Made by a program: the position numbers and the translations under genes
Shown here: piece by piece, positions 8,947 through 17,716 of the stretch
Numbering within the stretch: position 1 is the first letter of the stretch
Layout: every line of letters starts with the position of its first letter
The notes under the pieces: generated by a model
The model's input: the letters and a program-made list of their open reading frames with translations, nothing else
Database searches by the model: none
Told to the model about the DNA's origin: nothing
Assembly: GCF_016724845.1 (NCBI RefSeq)
Contig: NZ_CP068082.1
Coordinates: forward strand, 2,356,001 to 2,420,000
Length of the DNA: 64,000 nt
Reading direction: 5' to 3'
Origin: Sphingobacterium spiritivorum
Lineage (GTDB): Bacteria; Bacteroidota; Bacteroidia; Sphingobacteriales; Sphingobacteriaceae

Positions 8947-9087
8947 TTACTTAAAAAAGAAATGTTGGATAACCTTGAAAAGAATAGCCAGTACGAAGAT
9001 CGTGATGGCTATAATATTGATATTTCGCATCAGTCTGATATTCGAATTGACAGGTTTTTCGCTGTCTTTTTTGTTAAAAGAATCCAT
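8947..9087 (-). CDS. 46-residue single-span membrane protein (short ORF)
   Basis: ATG at 9087 to TAA at 8947, running straight into ridA 12 bases later. The product has a charged N-terminus (MDSFNKKDSEKP), then one hydrophobic helix (about residues 23-40, INIIAITIFVLAILFKVI) and a short basic/aromatic tail. The spacing to ridA and a proper start and stop on the operon strand support a real gene. I do not recognise the family; small proteins of this size often sit ahead of ridA in Sphingobacteriaceae-type genomes, but that is from general impression. Confidence 0.6.
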   Translation of the reverse strand: MDSFNKKDSEKPVNSNIRLMRNINIIAITIFVLAILFKVIQHFFFK

Positions 9088-9156
9088 TAAGCTAATTTAC
9101 ACACCTTCATTGACATTACCAATCCTTATCTTTATATCTCTCAAAATTCAGGCATC

Positions 9157-10281
9157 ATGCATACAAAAACTGTAATTGTAAACGGGCGTATCTTTACAGG
9201 TACCGAAATATTATCTGACCGGATCATCGTATTGGAAAATGATAAGGTTTCTTCTATCATACCTTACGAACAGCCTCCTGCCGGAGCAAAGGTTATAGAC
9301 GCAAAAGGAGGATTGGTGAGTGCGGGACTGATTGATCTTCAGATCTACGGCGCAGGTGACCAGCTGTTTTCCGCTGAGCTGACCAGTGATTCATTGGCTA
9401 AGATTGATGATACACTTCTGAAACAAGGCTGTACCTCTTACCTCTTGTGTCTGGCCACTAATACTATCGATGTATTCAAAACGGCTATTGCCATTGTAAA
9501 TAAGTATGAGCCGCGGGTAGCATTGGGTCTTCATCTGGAAGGTCCTTTCCTGAATGCGAAAAAAAGAGGCGCACATCCTGAAGAGCTGATCATAAAAGCT
9601 ACAGCAGAAGAGATCACACACTTGTTGAATGATGACCATAAGGCGCTGGTTAAAATGATGACTGTGGCCCCCGAATTACTGGATGCTGATTGTCTGTCTC
9701 TTTTGCTGGAGAGAGGTATTCTACTGAGTGCAGGGCACAGCAATGCGACTTTTGAAGAAGCTACAGCGGGATTTGATAGCGGTATACTGACGGCGACACA
9801 TCTCTTCAATGCGATGTCGGCTTTCCATCATCGTGAAACAGGTCTGCCTGGTGCTGTTTTCAATCATCAGCGAGCATGTGCAAGTATCATTCTGGATGGT
9901 ATTCATGTGAATTATGAAGCTGCAAAAGTGGCTAAAAGACAAATGGGAGAACGTCTGTTTATGATTACAGATGCTGTCGCCAGATGTGATAAAGGAATTT
10001 ATAAACATATCCTGAATGTAGATCACTATGTGTTGCCGGACGGGACATTATCCGGTTCTGCGCTGACGATGTTGCAGGCTGTAAAGAATGCCGTATTACA
10101 GGTTGGTATTCCTCTGGAAGAGGCTTTGCGTATGGCAACATTGTATCCGGCGAATCTAATCGGACGTACAGATCTGGGAAGGATCGAAGCGGGTGCGACA
10201 GCCAATATAATTGTGTTTGATGATGCGTTCGGATTACAGCAGGTTGTTTTTGAGGGAGAACAGATCAACATTAAAGGCTAG
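9157..10281 (+). CDS. nagA: N-acetylglucosamine-6-phosphate deacetylase
   Basis: 374 residues, the usual NagA length. It is an amidohydrolase-fold enzyme: N-terminal small beta domain (GRIFTG, DAKGGLVSAGLIDLQIYG), then the TIM-barrel motifs HLEGPFLN with the metal-binding Glu, AGHSNAT, THLFNAMSAFHHRETGL with metal and substrate His residues, ITDAV with the catalytic Asp, and a Ser/Ala-rich GSALTM motif. It converts GlcNAc-6-P to GlcN-6-P and acetate in the cytoplasm. This is the step after MurQ (44391-45203) in MurNAc recovery and after GlcNAc kinase in chitin or glycan use, so it serves the glycan loci downstream. A GHL10 gene follows in the same direction after 72 bases. Confidence 0.95.
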   Translation: MHTKTVIVNGRIFTGTEILSDRIIVLENDKVSSIIPYEQPPAGAKVIDAKGGLVSAGLIDLQIYGAGDQLFSAELTSDSLAKIDDTLLKQGCTSYLLCLATNTIDVFKTAIAIVNKYEPRVALGLHLEGPFLNAKKRGAHPEELIIKATAEEITHLLNDDHKALVKMMTVAPELLDADCLSLLLERGILLSAGHSNATFEEATAGFDSGILTATHLFNAMSAFHHRETGLPGAVFNHQRACASIILDGIHVNYEAAKVAKRQMGERLFMITDAVARCDKGIYKHILNVDHYVLPDGTLSGSALTMLQAVKNAVLQVGIPLEEALRMATLYPANLIGRTDLGRIEAGATANIIVFDDAFGLQQVVFEGEQINIKG

Positions 10282-10353
10282 AAAACGGCAATAGCAGTGA
10301 TTAGTTTTTCGTTTAATCTTAAAAGTGTAGTTTTGTCGTTTATTTTACGATTT

Positions 10354-11961
10354 ATGAATAAACCGTTAGTTTACGTTATAGTATTGAGTTTTATTTTTGT
10401 TGGTTTGAGCGGATGTTCTTCCAAGAAAAGAATGAAAAACCAGGTATTGGTAGCTCCTTCCGTTGTTGTACAGGTGGATTCTGTACCGGCGGTCACTCCG
10501 CAAATAGAAAAACCGCAAACCAAAGTAAAGGAAAAAGAGGAAGAGCTTAAGGTGGATTTGCCGCAGGTACCACGTGAATTCAGGGCGGCTTGGGTTGCAT
10601 CTGTTGCTAATATAAACTGGCCAAGTAAAAATAACCTCTCCACAGAGGAACAGAAGCAGGAAGCCATATCCTTACTTGATTTCTTAAAATCAAATCGCTT
10701 TAATGCGGTTATCTTTCAGGTCAGACCTGCTGCTGATGCATTATACAAAAGTGAATATGAACCCTGGTCTGTATTTCTGACAGGACAACAGGGGAAAGCT
10801 CCGTACCCCTACTATGATCCGCTGGAATTCTGGGTTGAAGAGGCACATAAAAGGGGGCTGGAACTTCATGTCTGGTTAAACCCTTATCGTGCACATCACA
10901 GCGCAAGCGGTGTGGTCACGGAAGCATCTATGGTAAAGCGAATGCCTGAATCTGTACTGAAGCTGAAACAAGGCTATTACTGGTTTGATCCTTCTAAAAA
11001 ATCCACTCAGGATCATGCTTCACGTGTCGTATTAGATATTGTAAAGCGATATAATATTGATGGTGTTCACTTTGATGACTACTTCTATCCATATGCCGAG
11101 TATAACGGAGGGCAGGATTTTCCGGATACGGAAAGCTGGAATGCTTATGTCAAATCCGGAGGTAAACTTACCCGTGCGGACTGGAGAAGAAATAGTGTAA
11201 ATACATTTATTGAGCGTATCTATAAGGAAATCAAAGCTGAAAAAAATCATGTAAAATTCGGAATCAGTCCTTTTGGTATCTGGAAACCGGGGTATCCTGC
11301 CGGAATACAGGGATCAAGTCAGTATGATCAGTTGTATGCTGATGCCAAGCTATGGTTAAATAAAGGTTGGATCGATTATTTTGCCCCACAGCTATACTGG
11401 CCAATTGAACCGGCTAAGCAGAGTTTTACGACTCTATTGAGATGGTGGCAGAGTGAAAATACATTAGGTCGTCATGTGTGGCCAGGTATTAATACGGTTG
11501 GAAGACGATCTGCAGATTATTCAAATGAGATTGTCCGTCAGATAGAGGTGACACGTAAGGAAATTCCTAACAGTATAGGTGCCATTCACTGGAGTATTGC
11601 CGGGTTGACTAAAAATGCGGCTATGACCAGAGCGGTTGCTGACGGACCTTACCGTACGGAGGCACTTTCACCGAGAACACCCTGGCTAACTTCTTTCTAT
11701 CTCTCCGCTCCATTTGTAAGCGGCGATACGCATAAACAGAGCGTCTTTGTCAAATGGTCGCATCCTCGAAAAGAGCAGGTAAGTAAGTGGCTGGTGTATA
11801 CTAACTACGGAGGGGAGTGGAAATATGAGATTGTAGTACCTTCTATACTGAGTAAGGAGTTTGCGCGTGAAGAAAACGGCAAAAAACTAAAAATGGTCAT
11901 TGTAAAAGCTATAGACCCACTGGAAAATGAAGGAGAAATGGGGGTGTATAGGGTAAAATAG
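10354..11961 (+). CDS. GHL10/DUF187 glycoside-hydrolase-like lipoprotein (YngK type)
   Basis: The start at 10354 (MNKPLVYVIVLS) is preferred over 10297 because it gives a proper lipoprotein signal with lipobox GLSGC. 535 residues: a Val/Pro/Lys-rich linker (about 30-65), then a TIM-barrel glycosidase-like domain starting REFRAAWVASVANINWPSK. Barrel motifs are FQVRPAADALY, LNPYRAHH, DGVHFDDYFYPY with two carboxylates at a likely active site, and the strand motif IDYFAPQLYWP. A small beta domain closes the protein. Proteins of this family are extracellular hydrolases of uncertain substrate, often suspected to act on cell-wall or complex glycans. It follows nagA and may share its transcript; a terminator closes the pair at 12011. 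Confidence 0.85.
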   Translation: MNKPLVYVIVLSFIFVGLSGCSSKKRMKNQVLVAPSVVVQVDSVPAVTPQIEKPQTKVKEKEEELKVDLPQVPREFRAAWVASVANINWPSKNNLSTEEQKQEAISLLDFLKSNRFNAVIFQVRPAADALYKSEYEPWSVFLTGQQGKAPYPYYDPLEFWVEEAHKRGLELHVWLNPYRAHHSASGVVTEASMVKRMPESVLKLKQGYYWFDPSKKSTQDHASRVVLDIVKRYNIDGVHFDDYFYPYAEYNGGQDFPDTESWNAYVKSGGKLTRADWRRNSVNTFIERIYKEIKAEKNHVKFGISPFGIWKPGYPAGIQGSSQYDQLYADAKLWLNKGWIDYFAPQLYWPIEPAKQSFTTLLRWWQSENTLGRHVWPGINTVGRRSADYSNEIVRQIEVTRKEIPNSIGAIHWSIAGLTKNAAMTRAVADGPYRTEALSPRTPWLTSFYLSAPFVSGDTHKQSVFVKWSHPRKEQVSKWLVYTNYGGEWKYEIVVPSILSKEFAREENGKKLKMVIVKAIDPLENEGEMGVYRVK

Positions 11962-11965
11962 GATT

Positions 11966-11985
11966 TGCGTATTCTTGCGTCTTGT
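11966..11985 (+). promoter_or_regulatory. TGCG direct-repeat motif, PUL B copy
   Basis: TGCG at 11966 and 11976 (10-bp period) within TGCGTATTCTTGCGTCTTGT. By my hand alignment about 14 of 20 positions match the motif upstream of PUL E. It lies 253-272 bp upstream of the PUL B susC, just past the GHL10 stop. The terminator at 12011 lies between motif and gene, so the site would need to act on DNA from upstream of the promoter. Confidence 0.35.
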
Positions 11986-12010
11986 TACGTGAATGCATTA
12001 TGTTTTATTG

Positions 12011-12047
12011 AAAAAAAGGGTTTGAAATAATATTCAAACCCTTTTTT
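12011..12047 (+). terminator. Rho-independent terminator after the nagA-GHL10 pair
   Basis: Stem GGGTTTGAA/TTCAAACCC extended by A6/T6 on its flanks, loop of six bases. It can work in both directions. Confidence 0.85.
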
Positions 12048-12063
12048 ATGTTTATTTTAAAAT

Positions 12064-12100
12064 ATATTTCGAAATATCATGCATAAATGTGTTATCTTCG
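12064..12100 (+). promoter_or_regulatory. Putative PUL B promoter with overlapping 14-bp palindrome
   Basis: ATATTTCGAAATAT (12064-12077) is a perfect palindrome. About 15 bases later comes TATCTTCG (12093-12100), one mismatch from the Bacteroidota -7 box TAnnTTTG. The palindrome falls where the -33 element should be, a natural place for a repressor. The susC start is 138 bases further on. Confidence 0.4.
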
Positions 12101-12237
12101 GTAGAGATTATTAACCTAAGAAGAACCAAATTTTATAAACAAAAAGTAGACAGCTACCTCTCTGTTTTTTCAGAATTATTGACCAGGTCATTAATCTGAT
12201 CGGACTTAACCTATTGAAACTAACCTAATTTTGAATC

Positions 12238-15200
12238 ATGAAAATAAAATTTCTCCTATTAATGCTGGGGGTTGTTTGGAATTGCGCTATACTCTTTGCG
12301 CAGCAACAGACAATAACCGGTAAAGTAACTGACGATGATGGAAAATCGTTACAGGGGGTTACTGTTATGGAAAAGGGCAAAAGTAACCAGGTAATTACCG
12401 ATGGAAGTGGTAATTATAAGATTACGGTGTCTCCCCGCGCTACTCTTATCTATCGCTACGTCGGCATGAATACTGTAGAACAAGCTGTAGGCAGCAAAAC
12501 CAATCTCAACGTAACTTTATCAAGCTCATCCTCATCGATTGATGAAGTGGTGGTCACGGCCTATGGTATTGACAGAAGTAAAAAATCTTTAGGCTATTCA
12601 ACTCCTGTCGTGAGTGGTGATGAAGTTTCTGAAACACAGCGTGAGGCCTTTTTTAATGGTCTGCAGGGACGCGTTCCGGGATTGTCCATCAATTCGACCA
12701 GTGGTGCGCCCGGAGCTTCTGCACAAATTGTACTTCGCGGATTTGTGTCTGTGTCCGGAGACAACAGTGCACTGATTGTTGTGGATGGAGTTCCTATTGA
12801 TAATTCGACACTTAATGAAAATGATTTGGCATCGGGTTCTGCAAACAGAGCGTTGGATTACTCCAATCGCGGAATGGACCTGAATCCGGAAGATATTGAA
12901 TCGTACACGATCATGAAAGGTCCTGAGGCAACGGCTTTGTTTGGTAGTCAGGGAGCCTCCGGAGCGATATTGATCACTACAAAGAAAGCAAAAGCCGGCA
13001 GAACAGCTGTAACATACAACTTTTCGGGACGTATGGAGACTGTCAATAAGTTTCCTGAAGTGCAGAACATATATTCCAAAGGTACTAATGGATTATATGA
13101 CGGGACTTCACCATATTCATTGGGGCCTAAATATAAAGAAGGCGTCCAATTGTATGATAATATCAGAAGTTTTTTCAGAACAGGATATAATCAGAAACAT
13201 AATCTTTCTTTTGAAGGAGGAAATGAAGCATTTACCTACAGATGGTCTAATGAATACAATGATAATACCGGTATCACACCGAATACACGTTATACCCGTA
13301 TTTCATCCAGACTCGCAGCCACCGCTAAGTTTGGAGAGAAACTAAATATCAATACCTCTTTTAGCTATACCAATTCGGATAATGATAAAGCCAGAAAAGG
13401 TGCAGATGGTTATATGGTTACTTTATTACGATTCAATCCTATGGCTGATGTACGTCAGTGGATAGATGAAAAAGGGAATCGTGTCCTGCACTCCGGTACT
13501 ATATACAGCGAGTTTGACAACCCGTTTTGGGATGTTTACAGAAATACATCTTTTGATAAGGTGAATCGTATGATGGCCAATTCCAATATTATGTACAGAC
13601 CCTCTAAATGGTTGTCTGTTAATGGTATTCTGGGCTTAGACTATTCCTTTACACATGGAGAGAGTGTGTATCATAATCAGTCCTACTTAGGTTCCGGATC
13701 TGAAGGCGATCCTACCGGAGGACAGATAAGTGTATATGACAGAACTTCACGCATCCTGACGGGATCATTGACGGCAAGGTCGAGTCACAAGTTTGATGAT
13801 TTCTCATTGCAGGGCGTATTGGGCGCCTCCTTTAATGATTATAATTATGTGACCAATGCACAGTATGGCAAAAAATTCTTTGATCCGGATTTTTACAGTA
13901 TAAACAATACACTGCCGGAAACAAGATTATCCAAAAGCACCATTAATAATTACCGGAATGTCGGTTTTTTCGGGCAGGCAGTGCTTGGGTACAAAACGAT
14001 ATTGTACCTGACATTGTCAGGACGTCTGGATGGCAGTTCACGGCTAATGCCGAATAATCCGTTCTTTGGTTATCCTTCAGGATCTATTGCTTTTAACTTC
14101 TCTGATATTAAGGGATTTCACGATATGTTCCCTTTTGTGGATGAAGGAAAGTTGAGATCTTCAGTTTCGCTTACGGGAAAAGAACCTTGGCGGACCTATT
14201 ATACTAAATCTTCTTTTGAAGGACAGTATTCTACAGGAGGAGGTTTTGCATATGGTGTCAATGGGGGTAATCTGAATCTGAAAGTAGAGCGTACGCGCGA
14301 CTTTGAGACGGGTATTGAGTTCTCTTTATTTAAGAAGCGTGTTTCATTTGATTTTACTTATTACACTCGTTTGAGTTCGGATCAGATTATTCTGCCACGC
14401 CTCAGCTACGGAACAGGTTATATTTTGAAAATGCTGAATGGCGGAGAGGTCAAAAATCACGGTATAGAAATTCAGACAATGGTCAGACCTGTTGAGAAAC
14501 GTGATTTCAACTGGGATGTTACATTCAATTTTACTAAAAACAGAGGAAAGGTACTTTCTTTGGCTGAAGAGTTGCCGGAATTGTATGAGTCTGATACATG
14601 GGTACTTTCCGGATTACGTACTTCTGTGCATCCGGGTTATAGTATAGGAGCATTGAGTGGTACAAGATTTAAGAGGAATGCGAATGGAGATGTGCTGATC
14701 AATACAGCGACAGGACTTCCTGTGACAGGAGATGGTGTTTATTATCCTATCGGCGACCGTATACCTGATTTCACGTTGGGTACGATTAATAAGTTCAGAT
14801 ATAAAAGTATCTCCTTATCCTTCCTTTGGGATCTGCGGGTTGGAGGAGATGTATTTAATGGTTTAGAAAACCGGATGTTTAATCTGGGTGTTTCAGCGAA
14901 AACACTTAACCGTGAAGATCCTCGCGTTATTCAGGGTGTTCTGCAGGATGGTTTAGAGGAGTCTGCTAATCCGACTATTAATAATATTGCTGTTACTCCG
15001 TTTTATAATTCCAACTATTACTTTACAAATGTCGAACCGTCTATGTTTATCGAGCGGGACATCTATACTTTTCGTTTACGGGATATTTCTCTGGCTTATG
15101 AATTGCCGAAAAGCCTTACCAGCAGAATCGGTAAAAATACAAGTATGAGTGTATTCTTTACAGGAACCGATCTGTTGTTATTTACAAACTATACCGGGCT

Positions 15201-15318
15201 GGATCCGGAAAGTAACCTGAATACACCGGGTGTGGGAGGTATAGGTGGCTACGGTATTGACTATGGTAATATGGCTAAGCCCCGTGGATTTAACTTAGGA
15301 TTGCGGTTAAAATTATAA
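12238..15318 (+). CDS. SusC-family TonB-dependent transporter (PUL B)
   Basis: 1026 residues. Signal peptide (1-21, ending LFAQ), carboxypeptidase-regulatory-like domain (GKVTDDDGKSLQGVTV, about 25-95), TonB-box-like DEVVVTAYG (about 101-109), plug with VVDGVPIDNS and PEDIESYTIMKGPEATALFG, then a large barrel ending LGLRLKL. It moves an oligomeric ligand across the outer membrane with its SusD partner, whose gene starts 4 bases after its stop. The operon continues with a DUF4397-like lipoprotein and a phosphodiester glycosidase, so a phosphate-linked amino-sugar glycan is a reasonable but unproven ligand. Confidence 0.95.
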   Translation: MKIKFLLLMLGVVWNCAILFAQQQTITGKVTDDDGKSLQGVTVMEKGKSNQVITDGSGNYKITVSPRATLIYRYVGMNTVEQAVGSKTNLNVTLSSSSSSIDEVVVTAYGIDRSKKSLGYSTPVVSGDEVSETQREAFFNGLQGRVPGLSINSTSGAPGASAQIVLRGFVSVSGDNSALIVVDGVPIDNSTLNENDLASGSANRALDYSNRGMDLNPEDIESYTIMKGPEATALFGSQGASGAILITTKKAKAGRTAVTYNFSGRMETVNKFPEVQNIYSKGTNGLYDGTSPYSLGPKYKEGVQLYDNIRSFFRTGYNQKHNLSFEGGNEAFTYRWSNEYNDNTGITPNTRYTRISSRLAATAKFGEKLNINTSFSYTNSDNDKARKGADGYMVTLLRFNPMADVRQWIDEKGNRVLHSGTIYSEFDNPFWDVYRNTSFDKVNRMMANSNIMYRPSKWLSVNGILGLDYSFTHGESVYHNQSYLGSGSEGDPTGGQISVYDRTSRILTGSLTARSSHKFDDFSLQGVLGASFNDYNYVTNAQYGKKFFDPDFYSINNTLPETRLSKSTINNYRNVGFFGQAVLGYKTILYLTLSGRLDGSSRLMPNNPFFGYPSGSIAFNFSDIKGFHDMFPFVDEGKLRSSVSLTGKEPWRTYYTKSSFEGQYSTGGGFAYGVNGGNLNLKVERTRDFETGIEFSLFKKRVSFDFTYYTRLSSDQIILPRLSYGTGYILKMLNGGEVKNHGIEIQTMVRPVEKRDFNWDVTFNFTKNRGKVLSLAEELPELYESDTWVLSGLRTSVHPGYSIGALSGTRFKRNANGDVLINTATGLPVTGDGVYYPIGDRIPDFTLGTINKFRYKSISLSFLWDLRVGGDVFNGLENRMFNLGVSAKTLNREDPRVIQGVLQDGLEESANPTINNIAVTPFYNSNYYFTNVEPSMFIERDIYTFRLRDISLAYELPKSLTSRIGKNTSMSVFFTGTDLLLFTNYTGLDPESNLNTPGVGGIGGYGIDYGNMAKPRGFNLGLRLKL

Positions 15319-15322
15319 TTTT

Positions 15323-16882
15323 ATGAAAAGCACAAAAATATTGCTGGTAGTGCTCATAGTGGGCTTACTGACCAGTTGTAAAAAATATCTGGACATTAAT
15401 GATAACCCGTCATTTCCACAGGATGCAAAAGCTGAATTGCTGCTGGCGCCGATTGTCTATCAGATGGCTAATGGTTATTCGCAGGATGCACGTATTATAA
15501 ACAAGTTTACGCAAGGGATTGTGGGCGGTAGTTCCGATTTTAACTCCCTGGTATGGGAAAGACACGGATATATCGGCGGTGTAAGTGATGTAGGAGGTGT
15601 GATGTGGCGAATGGTATATTATAATCATGGACATAATCTGAGGGTAATGCTCGAAGATGCTATCAAAAATGAAAAGTATGAGTATGCTGCAATTGGCTAT
15701 GCTATCAAAGCCTGGGGCTATCAGATGCTGACAGATTATCATGGTCCTGTGATTCTGGATGAAGCTTTGCGCAATGATTTATTAAAATTCAAATATCAGG
15801 ATCAGCCTGAGGTGTACGCTAAGGTTCGTCAATGGTGTGATTCTTCGCTGTATTATATGACGCTGAAAAGTCCGCTTAATTATTCTGCAAATCTGAATTC
15901 TGCATCCGGTGATAACCTGTACAGAGGGAATATGGATCGCTGGAAAAAATTTGTATATGGGATTTTGGCTTTGCAATACAGTCATCTGGTTAATAAGCCG
16001 GAGTTTTCTTCTCAGTATGCAGATTCTGTAATCCGTTATGCAGATCTTTCCTTTACTTCTGCAGCGGATGATGCCGGAGTAAAGTTTGGTGGCAAATCTC
16101 CTGAAACATCAAATATCTTTGGGACAGATGGCGGATATCTTAACTCTACATATTACAGTAAAGCGGGCTTGCCGATTTTACGGTATTTAACAGGAGGTGT
16201 CAGAGGAGATTTTGTGGAGGCAGCGAAGACTTCTCTGGATCCCCGATTGTCAAGAATGCTGAACTTTAGACTTCCAGATAGTACATTCATCGGAGGTACA
16301 CCCAATATTTCTAATTCGACTGTTCCGTCTGTTGTAGGTGCGGGGGGTAAATTTATATTTAAGAATACGGTAGACTTTCCATTAATGACGTATTCACAGT
16401 TGCAGTTTGCCAAAGCAGAGGCGATGCTGATAAAAGGTAATCGGGACGGCGCATTTGCTGCATATCGCAACGGGATAACCGCACATATGTCGTTTGTAAG
16501 CCGGTATGCTGTAGCAGAAGCTTCCGGAGAAAAAGAAATTACGGCAACTGAAATTGGGCTATATCTGGCAAGTACAGAGGTTGCACAATCTGCAGCAGAA
16601 CTGACCATAACCGATATTATGGGGCAAAAGTATATTGCGCAATGGGGATGGGGATCACTGGAACAATGGTGTGACCTGAGAAAATATCATTATGATGCAA
16701 CTGTTTTCAGGCAATACCAGCAAATCGATCCCTCCACATTGGTCTATAAGAAATACGGATACCGGGTGCGCCCCCGCTACAATTCAGAATATGTATGGAA
16801 TGCAGATGAATTGGCTAAATGGGGCGGTTTAGAGCCTGATTATGTCACAAAAGAACTATGGTTTTCAAAATCTACGGATTGA
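15323..16882 (+). CDS. SusD-like outer-membrane lipoprotein (PUL B)
   Basis: 519 residues; signal peptide with lipobox GLLTSC, then KKYLDINDNPSFP, typical of the SusD-like group paired with roughly 1000-residue SusC proteins. The C-terminal signature (QKYIAQWGWGSLEQWCDLRKYHYD) and the helical repeats in the first half are as expected. It is the ligand-capturing lid of the transporter encoded just upstream and is translated from the same mRNA. Confidence 0.93.
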   Translation: MKSTKILLVVLIVGLLTSCKKYLDINDNPSFPQDAKAELLLAPIVYQMANGYSQDARIINKFTQGIVGGSSDFNSLVWERHGYIGGVSDVGGVMWRMVYYNHGHNLRVMLEDAIKNEKYEYAAIGYAIKAWGYQMLTDYHGPVILDEALRNDLLKFKYQDQPEVYAKVRQWCDSSLYYMTLKSPLNYSANLNSASGDNLYRGNMDRWKKFVYGILALQYSHLVNKPEFSSQYADSVIRYADLSFTSAADDAGVKFGGKSPETSNIFGTDGGYLNSTYYSKAGLPILRYLTGGVRGDFVEAAKTSLDPRLSRMLNFRLPDSTFIGGTPNISNSTVPSVVGAGGKFIFKNTVDFPLMTYSQLQFAKAEAMLIKGNRDGAFAAYRNGITAHMSFVSRYAVAEASGEKEITATEIGLYLASTEVAQSAAELTITDIMGQKYIAQWGWGSLEQWCDLRKYHYDATVFRQYQQIDPSTLVYKKYGYRVRPRYNSEYVWNADELAKWGGLEPDYVTKELWFSKSTD

Positions 16883-16895
16883 AATTTTTGAAGTT

Positions 16896-17705
16896 ATGAA
16901 ATCAATAAAACTAATTATATGCATCCTTGGTCTTGTGTCTCTGTTAGGCTGCGAAAAGTCGGTCAAGGATTACGGAAATCTGGAGTTTATGACCAACGAT
17001 GATGCTATTGTCAAGATTAATATGGCAAGTGTGTATCCGGATGACAGATACATGTATGTCAAATTTAATGATCAGCGTGTGACGCCACTTATTCGAGCGC
17101 GTGAACCGTATCCGGGTGGTGGATGGAATACAAGAGGAGACTCGAGAGCAGATTTTCTAAGAATCAAAGCCGGCAATGTAAATGTAAAACTGGGTCTCCC
17201 GAAGAAGAAGGATGATGGTACGGATTCGCTGATTCTTTATGAAACAAATATTATGCTGACAGCAGGTAAACGTTATACACTCCATCTGGCAGATACTGCA
17301 GCAAATACCAAATCGCTTCTGACAGAAGAAGATTTCTCCGTGCCGGACTCGTTATATGCACGCTACCGGTTTGTAAACCTGATGCCTAATGTGCCGGCAG
17401 TAGATCTGTATTATGGGTTTTTCTCTACTACAGCAGCGGGCCAGGTGGCGACTCAGGACTCATTGGTGGCTAGTAATATTAAATTTATGGAGATGAGTGA
17501 ATATTTTGTACTGAACAGAAGTGTCTCCAGAACCTGGAAAGTCAGACCTGCAGGGGCAGCAGTGACCAATGCGACCGTTATTGCTTTTTACGGCAATGCA
17601 GGTACTATAGTCAATCAGCGAACTTATACTGCATTTGCATTGGGCTATAATGGACAGACCAGTACCGCAATGAAGCCTTATCTTTCATTTTTTAACATAC
17701 GATAA
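16896..17705 (+). CDS. DUF4397-like surface lipoprotein (PUL B)
   Basis: The start at 16896 (MKSIKLIICILG) gives a 269-residue lipoprotein with lipobox SLLGC; an upstream in-frame start would overlap susD and spoil the signal peptide. The C-terminal half contains YRFVNLMPNVPAVDLYYG, which resembles the DUF4397 signature, and the protein looks all-beta, probably two Ig-like domains. Proteins in this operon position are usually surface glycan-binding proteins that help SusCD. Ligand unknown. It lies 13 bases after susD and 11 bases before the glycosidase gene. Confidence 0.72.
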   Translation: MKSIKLIICILGLVSLLGCEKSVKDYGNLEFMTNDDAIVKINMASVYPDDRYMYVKFNDQRVTPLIRAREPYPGGGWNTRGDSRADFLRIKAGNVNVKLGLPKKKDDGTDSLILYETNIMLTAGKRYTLHLADTAANTKSLLTEEDFSVPDSLYARYRFVNLMPNVPAVDLYYGFFSTTAAGQVATQDSLVASNIKFMEMSEYFVLNRSVSRTWKVRPAGAAVTNATVIAFYGNAGTIVNQRTYTAFALGYNGQTSTAMKPYLSFFNIR

Positions 17706-17716
17706 ATGACCACGCT

